Positions 23,745-35,689 of a stretch of 64,000 bases of DNA are shown in pieces. The stretch spans positions 23,755,036 to 23,819,035 of the forward strand of contig OY759273.1 of NCBI GenBank assembly GCA_963662155.1. Direction: 5' to 3'. Each line of letters opens with the position of its first letter. Within the stretch, counting starts at the first letter, position 1. Position numbers and translations under genes: made by a program. Origin of the DNA: Lamellibrachia columna. Lineage: Eukaryota; Annelida; Polychaeta; Sabellida; Siboglinidae. The notes beneath the pieces are model-generated. The model searched no databases. It was not told where the DNA came from and worked only from the letters and a program-made list of their open reading frames with translations.

Positions 23745-26246
23745 AATAACGTGCATTCATATCATCCTTTATTCAGGCAAGCCAACCATTACGGTACAGC
23801 AGGGTGCCTAGAGACACTACACAACTGTTTAGTCTTCAGACATGACAATGAACATTAATATCATCCTTTATTCATGCAAGCCAACCATTACGTTACAGCA
23901 GGGTGCCTAGAGACACTACACAACTGTTTAATCTTCAGACCTGACAATGAACATTCATATCATCCTTTATTCATGCAAGCCAACCATTACGGTACATCAG
24001 GGTGCCTAGAGACACTACACAACTGTTTAATCTTCAGACCTGACAATGAACATTCATATCATCCTTTATTCATACAAGTCAACCATTACGGTACAGCAGG
24101 GTGCCTAGAGACACTACACAACTGTTTAGTCTTCAGACATGAAAATGAACATTAATATCATCCTTTATTCACGCAAGCCAACAATTACGTTACAGCAGGG
24201 TGCCTAGAGACACTACACAACTGTTTAATCTTCAGACCTGACAATGAACATTCATATCATCCTTTATTCATGCAAGCCAACCATTACGGTACAGCAGGGT
24301 GCCTAGAGACACTACACAACTGTTTAATCTTCAGACCTGACAATGAACATTCATATCATCCTTTATTCATGCAAGCCAACCATTACGGTACAGCAGGGTG
24401 CCTAGAGACACTACACAACTGTTTAGTCTTCAGACCTGACAATGAACATTCATATCATCCTTTATTCATGCAAGCCAACCATTACGGTACAGCAGGGTGC
24501 CTAGAGACACTACACAACTGTTTAATCTTCAGACATGACAATGAACATTCATACCATCCTTTATTCATACAAGCCAACCATTACGGTACAGCAAGGTGCC
24601 TAGAGACACTACACAACTGTTTAGTCTTCAGACATGACAATGAACATTAATATCATCCTTTATTCACGCAAGCCAACACTTACGTTACAGCAGGGTGCCT
24701 AGAGACACTACACAACTGTTTAATCTTCAGACCTGACAATGAACATTCATATCATCCTTTATTCCTGCAAGCCAACCATTACGGTACAGCAGGGTGCCTA
24801 GAGACACTACACAACTGTTTAATCTTCAGACCTGACAATGAACATTCATATCATCCTTTATTCATGCAAGCCAACCATTACGGTACAGCAGGGTGCCTAG
24901 AGACACTACACAACTGTTTAGTCTTCAGACCTGACAATGAACATTCATATCATCCTTTATTCATGCAAGCCAACCATTACGGTACAGCAGGGTGCCTAGA
25001 GACACTACACAACTGTTTAATCTTCAGACATGACAATGAACATTCATACCATCCTTTATTCATGCAACCCAACCATTACGGTACAGCAGGGTGCCTAGAG
25101 ACACTACACAACTGTTTAATCTTCAGACCTGACAATGAACATTCATATCATCCTTTATTCATGCAAGCCAACCATTACGGTACAGCAGGGTGCCTAGAGA
25201 CACTACACAACTGTTTAGTCTTCAGACATGAAAATGAACATTCATATCATCCTTTATTCATGCAAGCCAACCATTACGGTACAGCAGGGTGCCTAGAGAC
25301 ACTACACAACTGTGTAATCTTCAGACCTGACAATGAACATTCATATCATCTTTATTCATGCAAGCCAACCATTACGGTACAGCAGGGTGCCTAGAGACAC
25401 TACACAACTGTTTAATATTCAGACCTGACAATGAACATTCATATCATCCTTTATTCATGCAAGCCAACCATTACGGTATAACAGGATGCCTAGAGACACT
25501 ACACAACTGTTTAATCTTCAGACATGACAATGAACATTCATATCATCCTTTATTCATGCAAGCCAACCATTACGGTATAACAGGGTGCCTAGAGACACTA
25601 CACAACTGTTTAATCTTCATACATGACAATGAACATTCATATCATCCTTTATTCATGCAAGCCAACCATTACGGTACAGCAGGGTGCCTAGAGACACTAC
25701 ACAACTGTTTAATCTTCAGACCTGACAATGAACATTCATATCATCCTTTATTCATGCAAGCCAACCATTACGGTACAGCATGGTGTCTAGATACACTACA
25801 CAACTATTTAGTCTTCAGACATGACAATGAACATTCATATCATCCTTTATGCATGCAAGCCAACCATTATGGTATAACAGGGTGCCTAGAGACACTACAC
25901 AACTGTTTAATGTTCAGACATGACAATGAACATTCATATCATCCTTTATTCATGCAAGCCAACCATTACGGTATAACAGGGTGCCTAGAGACACTACACA
26001 ACTGTTTAATATTCAGACATAACAACGAACATTCATATCATCCTTTATTCATGCAAGCCAACCATTACGGTACAGCAGGGTGCCTAGAGACACTACACAA
26101 CTGTTTAATATTCAGACATGACAATGAACATTCATATCATCCTTTATTCACGCAAGCAAACCATTACAGTACAGCATGGTGCCTAGAGACACTACACAAC
26201 TGGTTAGTCTTTAGACATGACAATGAACATTTGCAAGCAAATTATT
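23745..26246 (+). repeat. 99-bp satellite array, about 25 units
   Basis: Units of 99 bp (33 codons; cores tattcatgcaagccaaccat and ggtgcctagagacactacac). Because the period is a multiple of three, a 33-residue peptide repeat (core GCLETLHNCLIFR) stays open over many units. Several units carry a TAA at cattaatatc and one unit has lost a base at about 25350, so the array is broken into four frames without selection for reading. A five-unit (495-bp) higher-order period is visible at 24150-24645 versus 24645-25140. Confidence 0.93.
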
Positions 26247-26249
26247 AAA

Positions 26250-26590
26250 TTTCATACTATTGTGCATTGAATACCTGATAATATTGACCAACATTACTGC
26301 ATAGAAAAACATGCATATTGTAATAATTTGTTAGTACACTTTTCATAAGATAGGGAAGTTGTTTAACATTTTAACCCAAATAAATTAATTTCATACTGCA
26401 AGGGTCATCTTAGTGTTCTGTATCTTCAAAATGATTCATGCAATATTCAGTCCGCAATCATGAAGAGTAAATTAGTTTTCAACCTTAAAATAGATGTAAC
26501 CGGAATGGTTACTGAACAATTAGTAATTTATAATTTCCCCACCAATCACCCCACCGGTCACCCAGCAAAGGTCACGCAAGAATATCAGAG
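26250..26590. other. No recognisable gene
   Basis: AT-rich flank of the satellite. Confidence 0.4.
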
Positions 26591-26619
26591 GAGCACAGGG
26601 TTGATAGTGCCATTATTTG

Positions 26620-26870
26620 CCACCATATGGCAGCACCCTGGGTATTCTATAGAATCTAGTTAATTAGTTGTTATTATTATAACTATTTCTCTTATGGTTA
26701 ATTGCATTAACTGTATAGGGGTTGCTGGCCATACTACTAATAATTAAGTTGTTTAAAAATAAAATTTACCCAAGAGACAGGGGTCACGTGTCGTCAGGTG
26801 GAGGGGCTGTGTACCAGTGGGCCAGGCCTGATCCCACTCTCAACAAGACAACAACAACCCTGTTTTGGTA
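26620..26870 (+). repeat. Dispersed repeat, inverted partner at 38030-38205
   Basis: Shared blocks are ccaccatatggcagcaccctggg and agagacaggggtcacgtgt, both found in reverse complement in the partner. Confidence 0.65.
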
Positions 26871-28253
26871 AGTTTCTATATACTATTTTATACCTTAGAA
26901 AATGAATTCTTCCAATTTATAATGGTACCAAAATGTCTACTAGAGAATTGTCCATCTTTCTATGTAAACATATTTATGTGTTCAGTTGTAATTACTTAAT
27001 AGTGACTTGGATTACTGATGTGCTAAGAAGATGAAAGCTTGTAGCCAGTAGCTGGTAGAACAGGTTAGAAAGTTAAGTTTATTCATGTTTATTACTGTTA
27101 CATAGTTAATATATTATGATAGACAAAATACATTATGCAGGGACTGTGCATGTGCGGTATAATTATGAAACATTCTGTGCAGTTAAGCCAGAATCAGACT
27201 GGAGCACTCTCCCTCTCTTTGATGTTGTCTTGATTAATCACCATGTGGCACTGGCTGGGTGGGGTGTGTGAAATATTCCCAAGGGACAAGTGCTTGAGAG
27301 CAAGCTGGGGCCACACTAGATAATAACTTGTAAACAGGGATCAAGTGTTTGGTTTGATCAGTTAATGTAGTATTGATATCTTAGTTAATTTCTGGTGATA
27401 CCATTGTGTTAGCATACATATAATAATGTAATTGGTCACTCTTGTATATTCATTTATAACTGATAATTGGTTGTATATCATTTAATATGCAGATGACCCC
27501 CTGTAAAATGCAGGGTGTGGTTGCACTGAGTCGAAGCTCAGACACATTATAACATTTTGGTTAGGCCTGAAGTTCCCAGTTGGGGTGAGCATTGTTTTGG
27601 TTTCATGGGTTGTCATGAAGTATTACTATTAGATTAGGGAACATTTATTTTGACGGTCATCCGTAACTATATTAAGGAACTAATTATAGACACTGCATAT
27701 ATCATATGTGTGTGGGTATTAGTACTGATTTGTGTACTCATAGTCTCCAAGGATTGTGTGCCTTTATATGTTATAATCGATGTCAAGCATAACTGATGCT
27801 GTGTTATGCACGGAGTACATCAAATTTTCATTAATTGTAGCTGAAGTTGAACAAGTATACTCGGTTTCTGCAAGTAAGAATTCTAGAGAAAAAACTTGAA
27901 TGTGGACTTTGACATCACCTACTTTAGAACATGTCACGTTTGTAACACAATCACCCACATGCATTTATAAACCTCCCACACATGTTAACAAATGTACGCC
28001 AATGCATTTGAATGCAGATATTTCAATTTACTCAAATGTAAATGCACAAGGCATTCTTCTGGATCAATTGTTTTAGGTTCACATTCAAATGCAAATGTTA
28101 ACATGCTTAATTGATTAATTAATTTAATTTAATTTAAAATGCTTTATTTTTAAATGCTTATGTTTAAAATATTTTGTTTCTATATTATTATGTTTTTTCA
28201 TATTTAAAAAAAATAAAGAAACTAATTATTAATTATAAGATAACCCTGTTCTG
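26871..28253. other. No recognisable gene
   Basis: AT-rich with short frames only. ttaattaatttaattt runs near 28110-28140. Confidence 0.4.
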
Positions 28254-28445
28254 ATGTTTGTGCAATGCAAGGCATTCGACACTTCAAAGTCGGACTTCGA
28301 TGCATTGGTGATTCCCGCTGAAGAGTTTCTTGACTTTTGCACGCATTGTGGGAATGTATTCTGCAAGGAATTCGATGATGACAACACGACGAGATACAAC
28401 ATTGGCCACCTTACAAATGAAGCGATACGTAATCTGGATGCTTAA
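28254..28445 (+). pseudogene. Unassigned short ORF with a C-x2-C knuckle
   Basis: A 63-codon frame in locally less AT-rich DNA contains FCTHCGNVFCKEFDDD, a single C-x2-C followed by a third Cys. It could be an exon or the end of a decayed transposase. I cannot assign it to a family. No second zinc pair follows within the frame, and no clear splice sites flank it. Confidence 0.25.
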
Positions 28446-28629
28446 AAGGAGCTTCATTTATGCAGCGAGCGAGTGAATTCACATATTGTAGCTATCCTTG
28501 TTAATGTTTGAATACAGTATGTTCTGACGTTCAAGAACATACAACTAATGTATTTAACCCTGAAGAGGAAGTGAAAGAAAGTGAAAAACTATTTCTCACA
28601 AATAAAGTATGTTAACATGCTAAGTTTGA

Positions 28630-28868
28630 AAATGTTGACACTGAATGGTGCATCTTATGTGGGGCAATGACATGTTGACACTGAATGGTGCACTTTATGT
28701 GGTGTCATGACATGTTGACACTGAATGGTGCACCTTATGTGGTGTCATGATATGTTGACACTGAATGGTGCACCTTATGTGGTGTCATGACGTGTTGACA
28801 CTGAATGGTGAACCTTATGTGGTGTCTTGACATGTTGACACTGAATGGTGCACCTTATGTGGTGTCAC
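28630..28868 (+). repeat. 40-bp minisatellite
   Basis: About six units with core atgttgacactgaatggtgc. Confidence 0.92.
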
Positions 28869-28869
28869 G

Positions 28870-29314
28870 CTGGCAACTTTTTAAATAAGTATATCTTGGA
28901 GGAAAGCAGAGTGCAAAGATCCTCTCAGAAAATTCTTGTGATATAAAGACAATTTACTTTATTATGGTGTTGGGCGTACTTGCAATTTTTATCATTAATA
29001 TTTTTTAACATATGTTGGCAGTCTTTGTGTTTTAATATGCATATTTTTTATATGTACAAGTACATCATTGATATTTTTACGATAATGATTTTAACAAATC
29101 GTTTGTGTTGTGATTGTGTACACGTATAAGAAACCTTTCAACTGATGCAAGATAAGGTATATAATTGGTATTAAAGCTAATTTTTTTTTCATTTGTATAA
29201 TCACTTTAACAAATACCAAAATAAATACACAACCTTTAATTGATAATTGTTCACTGGAGTTGCCACGAAATTATGCTATGCAAGAGTATATAAACATATT
29301 TTATGAGGTGTTAC
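28870..29314. other. No recognisable gene
   Basis: AT-rich, no repeat noted. Confidence 0.4.
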
Positions 29315-29606
29315 CTACGAATATAATAAAGTAAGTCGTTTATAAAAGCGTTGCGTTAAAGGGAATTCCATATTGTGAAGGTCGGCAGCTCGTTTGCTGA
29401 ATAGCTGCCCGACCGTCTGATGTTGAGTAATCAACGCTTGGCCGCTCCCACACTGCACGGATGCGAACATGGACGTGATCGTGTCGTAATAAAGAAATGT
29501 CATGGAGTTTATTCTTTTTAACATAAGACTTTATTCGTAGCACCGACGGCTTCAGTCTCATTCTACTTGTGTCCCTAATCGCCTTAGTCACCGTCGATCT
29601 CCGCAA
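29315..29606 (-). pseudogene. Unassigned minus-strand ORF region
   Basis: Two overlapping minus-strand frames (88 and 69 codons) lie in a patch with higher GC than its surroundings. One reads SMFASVQCGSGQALITQHQT, which looks protein-like, but no family is recognised. It may be an exon or a transposon remnant. Confidence 0.2.
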
Positions 29607-29609
29607 AAC

Positions 29610-30330
29610 TGTAAATTACCAAATACAATGTGCAATGATACGATCGTAAAGTAAATAATACTATAAACACATATAGTTGCATTAGCTTAACAACACATTA
29701 CAACGTAACGTGACGTGTCAAAGAGATATAAATATATAGTTGATTTGATGTTACTGTGCTGTTTGAAGTCTTCACCTGTCTTCATTCCCTCTTGGTCTTG
29801 CAGTATCTAAAATCGAAAAAAAGAATTGTATGACAAAGATACCAGATGCAGCTGCATCGCGGGGGAATACAACTGGGATATATCATTGCCCCTTGCCACT
29901 ATGACATACATCTAAGTTGGCAGTTAGTAGAGCAGATAGTAGCCGTTTTTGAGGAAAATCGTTAACTGGTGGCATATGCAACTTAATTGGGTCAATAACA
30001 CGTCTAAAGGGGGTCTGTTTGTCTATTTTCTCTAAGCAAAACTGTAATAATTTGCAATCTGGTGCATTTTGAAGTCGACATAAAACATAAAAAGAATGCC
30101 AGTCTTGTCAAGACGAAAAACTGTGACCCCTACTTGACCCTGATCCCTGGCAAATGGTGGACGTGAACATCCAGTATATTATATATGACTTAGTTTTAAT
30201 GTGCTTTGATGTTGAGGTGCTGGGCCACATAGCGAACCTGAGCGTCAAATAGACGTGTCCATTTCCTGCAGCAAGTGATCCACGGCCGGCAGATGCATTG
30301 CCTTCGTCCAATACTGGTTGGGCGTGTCAA
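29610..30330. other. No recognisable gene
   Basis: Nothing beyond short frames. Confidence 0.4.
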
Positions 30331-30334
30331 TGGG

Positions 30335-30540
30335 CATATTCCCACGGTGCATCTGTCTACTGCCATTGCGAGGCTTGTTCGCATCATATTCCCGCGGTGC
30401 ATCTGTCTACTGGCATTGCGAGGTTTGTTCGCATTATATTCCCACGGTGCATCTGTCTACTGGCATTGCGAGGTTTGTTCGCATTCTATTCCCACGGTGC
30501 ATCTGTCTACTGGCATTGCGAAGCTTGTTCGCATCAATCT
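30335..30540 (+). repeat. 50-bp minisatellite
   Basis: Four units with core cccacggtgcatctgtctac; frames across it are by-products. Confidence 0.9.
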
Positions 30541-31439
30541 TAAATCTCCATGCTAGTTCTACAGCACTGTCAAAGAATGCATTGCATACTTCTGGGTTGG
30601 TGCTCTCCTGTTACAGTGAGCGATTGATATGGTTGCCTCCTTGGCTGCCTCCACTGTCACACAGTTTGACCGGTAGGAATGTGGTCAGAGGAAGTCGTAT
30701 CTGATATCCGCATAATTGAGGATCTTGAGTGGTATATGCAGATTAGGAATATACCATTCGATTTCTTTAGGTGGGTTGCATTATTTTACACTGAAGTCGA
30801 AAACATAATTTCCTTTGCCAAATTGATCATCATCATTCACGAAAACAACAATGATTTCAAAAAACTAAAACTAAAGATAACTTTTACTGCGCAGTATCGG
30901 ATCCATGAAACCGCTCATAGCCCTTTATATTCAAGATAGTGGCAGACCTGTTCATTCAATCACTAACTCGATTTCAGCCACGCTATTATACCATTCTTCC
31001 ATATGTATCCACCGGTGCACCACTCTTTATATTCAGTAACTAAGACATATAAATACGAACCTGGTTGCCCGTCGTTTCACGGGAGAAAAGGCTGCCACGG
31101 CAAGATCCGGTTGTCGGTTACACGAAGCATTCGTATCGTACGAAGGAACTTATGATGAAGTTTGACGTTGATAACGTAACTCGTAACAATCGTAGAACAA
31201 GACATATAGCATTGCTAACAAGTGCACGTAGTTACAAACTGCTATTGTTCTGAGTAATATAATCTACGTCAATTGTCCACGTAGGTTCATGTGTAATATC
31301 CCAACCACCCGGGGGAAGTTTTAATACTGTTTGACATAATGACCATCCCTATGGGCCCCCGGGCACGCGTACAAAATGTCAGCCTCATACACACACAACT
31401 TACGGAGATATGAAGGAACTTACAAACGAGTCTCAAACT
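30541..31439. other. No recognisable gene
   Basis: Short frames only. Confidence 0.4.
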
Positions 31440-31565
31440 ACTTTATATTATAGACAGCTGAATGAACTATAGTAAAATGGACTGAACGAAATTGCCCGGC
31501 AGCAAGTGGAATCGAACTTCCGATTGACAATCTGGACCTCTAACCACGGAGCTACAGCCCACCCC
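31440..31565 (-). mobile_element. tRNA-derived SINE fragment
   Basis: The minus strand has a tRNA-like head: box A TAGCTCCGTGGTTAGAGG and box B GTTCGATTCC, then CTTGCTGCCGGGCAATTTCG, shared with the SINE at 38893. The anticodon arm is imperfect, and the shared SINE body argues against a functional tRNA gene. Confidence 0.65.
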
Positions 31566-31895
31566 CCAAAAAAATCATGACATGACACGTTTACGAGTAT
31601 TTTAATTACACATTCTGGAAACAGGGATAACCCTACTGCCATGGAAGTTTTTGCTTTATTTGGAAACTGTATGGCTGGAAGTGGTGAGATGACGGACCTG
31701 ACTCGGAATACTTTATCTGTGAATACCCTCTACGGGGTTAGGATCCCAGTGGGTAGTAAAGCGATGTTTCTGGTGAGGTCTTGGACAATCACCGACATCA
31801 GTAAAGATAACGGTGTTGAGTAGGCAGGAGCAAGTGTCGATGCACTAGGTGTTAATAACTGTTCCAGTTCTGTTTTCCCATTGTTAAACTTGCCT
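31566..31895. other. No recognisable gene
   Basis: A 60-codon frame at 31641 has no family signal. Confidence 0.4.
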
Positions 31896-32190
31896 TTAAA
31901 CTAAGACATTGATCAAACACAGTCGCTCTATCCACGCACTGCAGACGCAGAATGGCTTGTTGATGGTGACATCCAGAAGAGTAATATTATCTGTAGGCTG
32001 TAATTCCTTGTTCATTAAGTGGAGTGGGGGTGAATCTGGCTTCGTTTCCTGCTGAAGATCATCACCTCTGTCACATTGGAGGCTTTCTGCGCATATGATT
32101 ATATCGCACGTATTCTTAATGGCAATATGGGGTGTAGAATCATCAGCAAATAAGTGGATATCGTTCTCTAGGTGTGAAGCCAAGTCAAGT
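31896..32190 (-). mobile_element. LINE reverse transcriptase fragment
   Basis: The minus-strand frame has HLFADDSTPHIA, the catalytic F-A-D-D motif, followed by ITLLDVTINK, the usual hydrophobic block after it. Truncated both sides and abutting an opposite-strand LINE piece. Confidence 0.75.
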
Positions 32191-32214
32191 CGATCCTTAT
32201 AAGTGGATTAATGA

Positions 32215-32750
32215 ATTGCAAAAATATATTAAATAAAACAAATGCATCCTTAGGTTTCCTACGAAGAAATCTCAGAATTTGGAAAAATTAAAAACAAGTG
32301 CTTATTTCACTTTAGTTAGACCCCAGTTAGAATATGCCGCTACCATATGGGACCCCCACACACAAATGTACAAAAACAAAATAGAGATGGTCCAAAGACG
32401 GGCAGCACGGTATGTTTGTTACACCTACAACCGTGAAGCAAGTGTCAGCACCATGATCAAACACTTGCACTGGCGCAGCCTCCAACAAAGAAGAACCGAC
32501 ATCCGCCTTGTCATAAGACATTACATGGTATAATCACCCTGGACCTATTCTCCCAACTTATACCCGTGGTGAGACCCTCCCGAAACATGCATTCCGAAGC
32601 TTTTCAAGTCCCGTAATCATTAAGCAATTCATTCAGTATAGCTTTTTACCCCGTACAATGGCCAATTGGAATAACCTTCCAGCCAACGCAGCTGCAGCAC
32701 CAAGTTTGGAGATTTTCAGACAGAAGATCTCCAGCTTGCAACATTAATTG
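32215..32750 (+). mobile_element. LINE reverse transcriptase C-terminal fragment
   Basis: Reads NKTNASLGFLRRNLRI, a frameshift near 32280, then LVRPQLEYAATIWDPHT, KIEMVQRRAARYV and, after another shift, WNNLPANAAAAPSLEIFR. This is the thumb and C-terminus of a CR1/L2-type RT. Head-to-head with the fragment at 31896-32190; together they probably derive from one inverted element. Confidence 0.85.
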
Positions 32751-32939
32751 ATATTGCATTTTTCACGCTATCAACTGTTCCTCTCCTCAAATTGCAGTCC
32801 TACACACACGCTATCATCGTTTCTCTTTCTTCCAAATATTGTATTATTTTCTCTTACAGCACTTTAGCACGTGTGCACACACACCGAGTCTATAAGCCTT
32901 GAAGAGAGGGTTGACTTGTACCCGGAAGAAGAAAAAAAC

Positions 32940-34406
32940 CAACAAATGTGTCACCTTATTTTAACAAGGTTTGCCATCCAAGCCAAAGGCCCAGATGGCA
33001 AGTGGACAAGGAAGCCATTGGTTTACCGAGAGTCCAACAATGTTCATTTACTCATAACCCGCCCTCTTGAGATATGTGTCAACCTTGTTTTTAAACATAT
33101 TCACGCTGCTAGCAGTTACACAATTTGTAGACAATGTGTTCCATTCATTTATTGTCCTCTGTGAGAACGAGTGCTTCCTGATGTCCAATCTACATTGATC
33201 CTTTACTAATTTTACCTCATGTCTTCTAGTTCTGCTATCCTTCTTGAGTGAGAAAAACATATTTCTATCAATATTTTCATACCCATTCAATATCTTAAAA
33301 ATTTCAATCAGATCTCCTCTTAACCTCCTTGTCTCTAGAGTTGTTAAACCACATTCTTTCAGGCGTTCTTCATAACTAAAGTCTCTCAGTTCTGGAATCA
33401 TTTTAGTTGCTCTCCTTTGTATGCGTTCAAGCGTATCTATATCCTTCTTACGATATGGTCTCCATGCTTGTATACAGTATTCTAAATGAGGTCTAACTAT
33501 TGCTTTATAAAGAGGTATAATTAACTTTTTTCCCTTGTATGTTATGTTTCTTCTAATCAATCCAAGCATTTGATTTCCCTTTGAAGCTGCAATACCACAC
33601 TGCTCTGAAACTTTCATATCAGCGCTTATTGTAACTCCTAAGTCCTTTTCTTTTACAGTAGTACCCAGAACAGTATCTCCCATTTCATAGTTTACATTCA
33701 AGTTCCCATGTCCTGTATGTAGGCATTTACATTTCCCAAAATTGAACAACATCTGCCATTTCTCAAACCATTTCACTAATCTGTCTAGATCGTTTTGTAA
33801 ATGTTGTTTATCACCATCAGTATTAACCTTTCTAAACAGTTTTGTGTCATCCGCAAATTTCAGTACGTTACTTGTTATACTGTCGTCCAAGTCATTGATA
33901 TATATTAAGAATAATATAGGTCCTAACACTGATCCTTGAGGTACCCCACTCAAAACCGATTTCCAATTTGAAACTTCTCCATCTACTACAACTCGTTGTC
34001 TTCTGTCAGTCAGCCATTGTTCTATCCAGTCAGTTATGCTATCCCCGATACCATGGGCTTTTAATTTAAGTAGTAATCTTTGATGTGGCACTTTGTCAAA
34101 AGCTTTCTGAAAATCTAAGTAGATAATATCTACTGGCGATCCCACGTCTATCCACTTAGTGATTTCTTCCAAAAAACATAACATATTTGTTAAGCATGAC
34201 CTCGCTTTAAGGAATCCATGTTGATATGAATTTAATAATTTATGCTTAACGAGGAAGTCCACCATATGGTCTTTAATTAACCTTTCTAAAAATTTACAAA
34301 TCACTGACGTTAAACTCACTGGTCTGTAATTATCTGACTTATTTCTCGAACCCTTTTTTTTGCGACTACTGATGTCACCAAGGTATATGACACAGTAGAG
34401 ACTCAC
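32940..34406 (-). mobile_element. CR1-like LINE, best-preserved reverse transcriptase of the window
   Basis: A 452-codon uninterrupted frame (33048-34406). Motifs in order: [85 protein letters not shown] (catalytic), [55 protein letters not shown] and a C-terminus with INEWNTL. The endonuclease domain is missing, so the copy is 5'-truncated at about 34395. The 3' UTR runs to about 32945 and ends in ttaaaataagg-like sequence on the minus strand. Recent by its intact frame but not autonomous. Other decayed copies in this window: 8030-8990, 9640-11080, 37585-37770, 48140-48600. Confidence 0.95.
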
Positions 34407-34790
34407 AGTTTGATCTCAGTTTGAACTCGTGCTGCCAGGTGGCGATAGTGGACAGTGGCATGACAAGGAGAAATGGTCCAGTCATAGAGCTGATGCCGAC
34501 TCGCGAGAAAAAAGTCAGAGAGGCATACAATTTAATCGTCCGTATTGTCTTCCTGAGCCCCATCAGGGAAACACTGTTCTGTCTGCAACAACCAGTGACT
34601 TGGTGACAACCACCAGCTCACAATCATGTGACAATGGCAACCAATGACAATGCCATGGCTCACAGTGTCAGTGAGAACCAGGCAGTGGCTTATAGTGTCA
34701 GTGACTATATTGCCTTTTTATTGGTTAGTATCGGCTATCGCCATATTATTTGTAATATTGGCATTATTGCCTTTAATTTGTATTCAGTTG
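34407..34790. other. No assigned gene
   Basis: Overlapping plus-strand frames with caatgacaatgcc-type short repeats near 34620-34700. Possibly part of the adjacent Ty3/gypsy-like remnant, not provable. Confidence 0.3.
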
Positions 34791-34794
34791 GTCG

Positions 34795-35030
34795 AGTGAT
34801 TCTTCAGCCTGCGTAGTACGCTTCAATCTTCGCTAGTACAGGCTTTACCTTCTCTGCTTCTGTGGGTGGCTCCCACGGGAACGTCGAGAAAACACGCCTG
34901 GCTTGAGCAATGTTGAGACTTGCACCGGCTCCTCTTTATCGCTCAAGCCAGTCGCACGTGCATAGACCGCTGCCGCATTATGAATGTCCAGTGCCTCTGG
35001 TGCCTGTAGCAGAGAAGTGTGCACCATTCT
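34795..35030 (-). mobile_element. Ty3/gypsy-like gag remnant
   Basis: Minus-strand frames read HNAAAVYARATGLSDKEEPV and VSTLL, then, after a frameshift near 34920, ARRVFSTFPWEPPTEAEKV and AKIEAYYAG. The pattern of a hydrophobic helix, a 'vstLL' block and 'vFSTF' resembles capsid domains of invertebrate Ty3/gypsy gag proteins. No pol or LTR was found. Confidence 0.5.
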
Positions 35031-35685
35031 CGTTATTTACGCTAGCCACCATGAAATGATAGTCACGACAAGTCGTATATATATAAACAAAAGCTTAAGC
35101 GTCAAAAGCCATAACAACCGACAGACAATTACAGCTGGGAGCATACTGCATTTTTGATAGCCGGGAGTAGACATTATTTCGCTTCATTATACTAGCCCGA
35201 GATCCACAGCGGGTGTGTGTGTTTGTTTGTGTGTTTGTTTGTTTGTTATGCTACTATGTTTGTTCACCTGATCCTGGCTTAACTGTAGGGACACTTACCT
35301 AATACCTATATATATGCACAATATATCCATGCACTTGCATGTATATCAAATGTCATATCATATTAACTATAGCAGTAGCACCACTAAACAAGTCCAAAAC
35401 TGAACTTACTAAAGTGTTCTATACATGTAGGGGAGACCGAGGTTAGTTATTATAATTTTAAGTTAAAGTAACTTTTTGTTAAATAATATGTTAGACGTAT
35501 CATATCATGCATTATTTATGTCAACGTACACATTAAATTTATTATTCGTGTTAATAAAATGTACCATTCCAATGATAGTCATATTATATACTTACGTAGA
35601 TACGTGAAGTTTCCCAGGCGCGGTCGACTGTAACAACTATAGCCCATAAATGGGGCAAGTTGTTACTGCAAAGAACGTGTTGGTC
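35031..35685. other. No recognisable gene
   Basis: GTTT-rich run near 35215-35250, otherwise nothing. Confidence 0.4.
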
Positions 35686-35689
35686 GCAA

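Noticed and set aside
23874..26248. Large repeat-protein ORFs (33-residue repeats)
   Set aside because: They follow from the 99-bp period; TAA codons in several units and a 1-bp deletion break the frame, with no sign of a start, end or splice sites.
28630..28868. CRISPR-like array
   Set aside because: Units are contiguous with no unique spacers, and the window is eukaryotic; likewise the 37-, 49- and 50-bp arrays.
34421..34647. Plus-strand frame PGGDSGQWHDKEKWS as part of a protease or pol gene
   Set aside because: Two overlapping frames, no catalytic motif and no continuation; cannot be tied to the nearby gag remnant.
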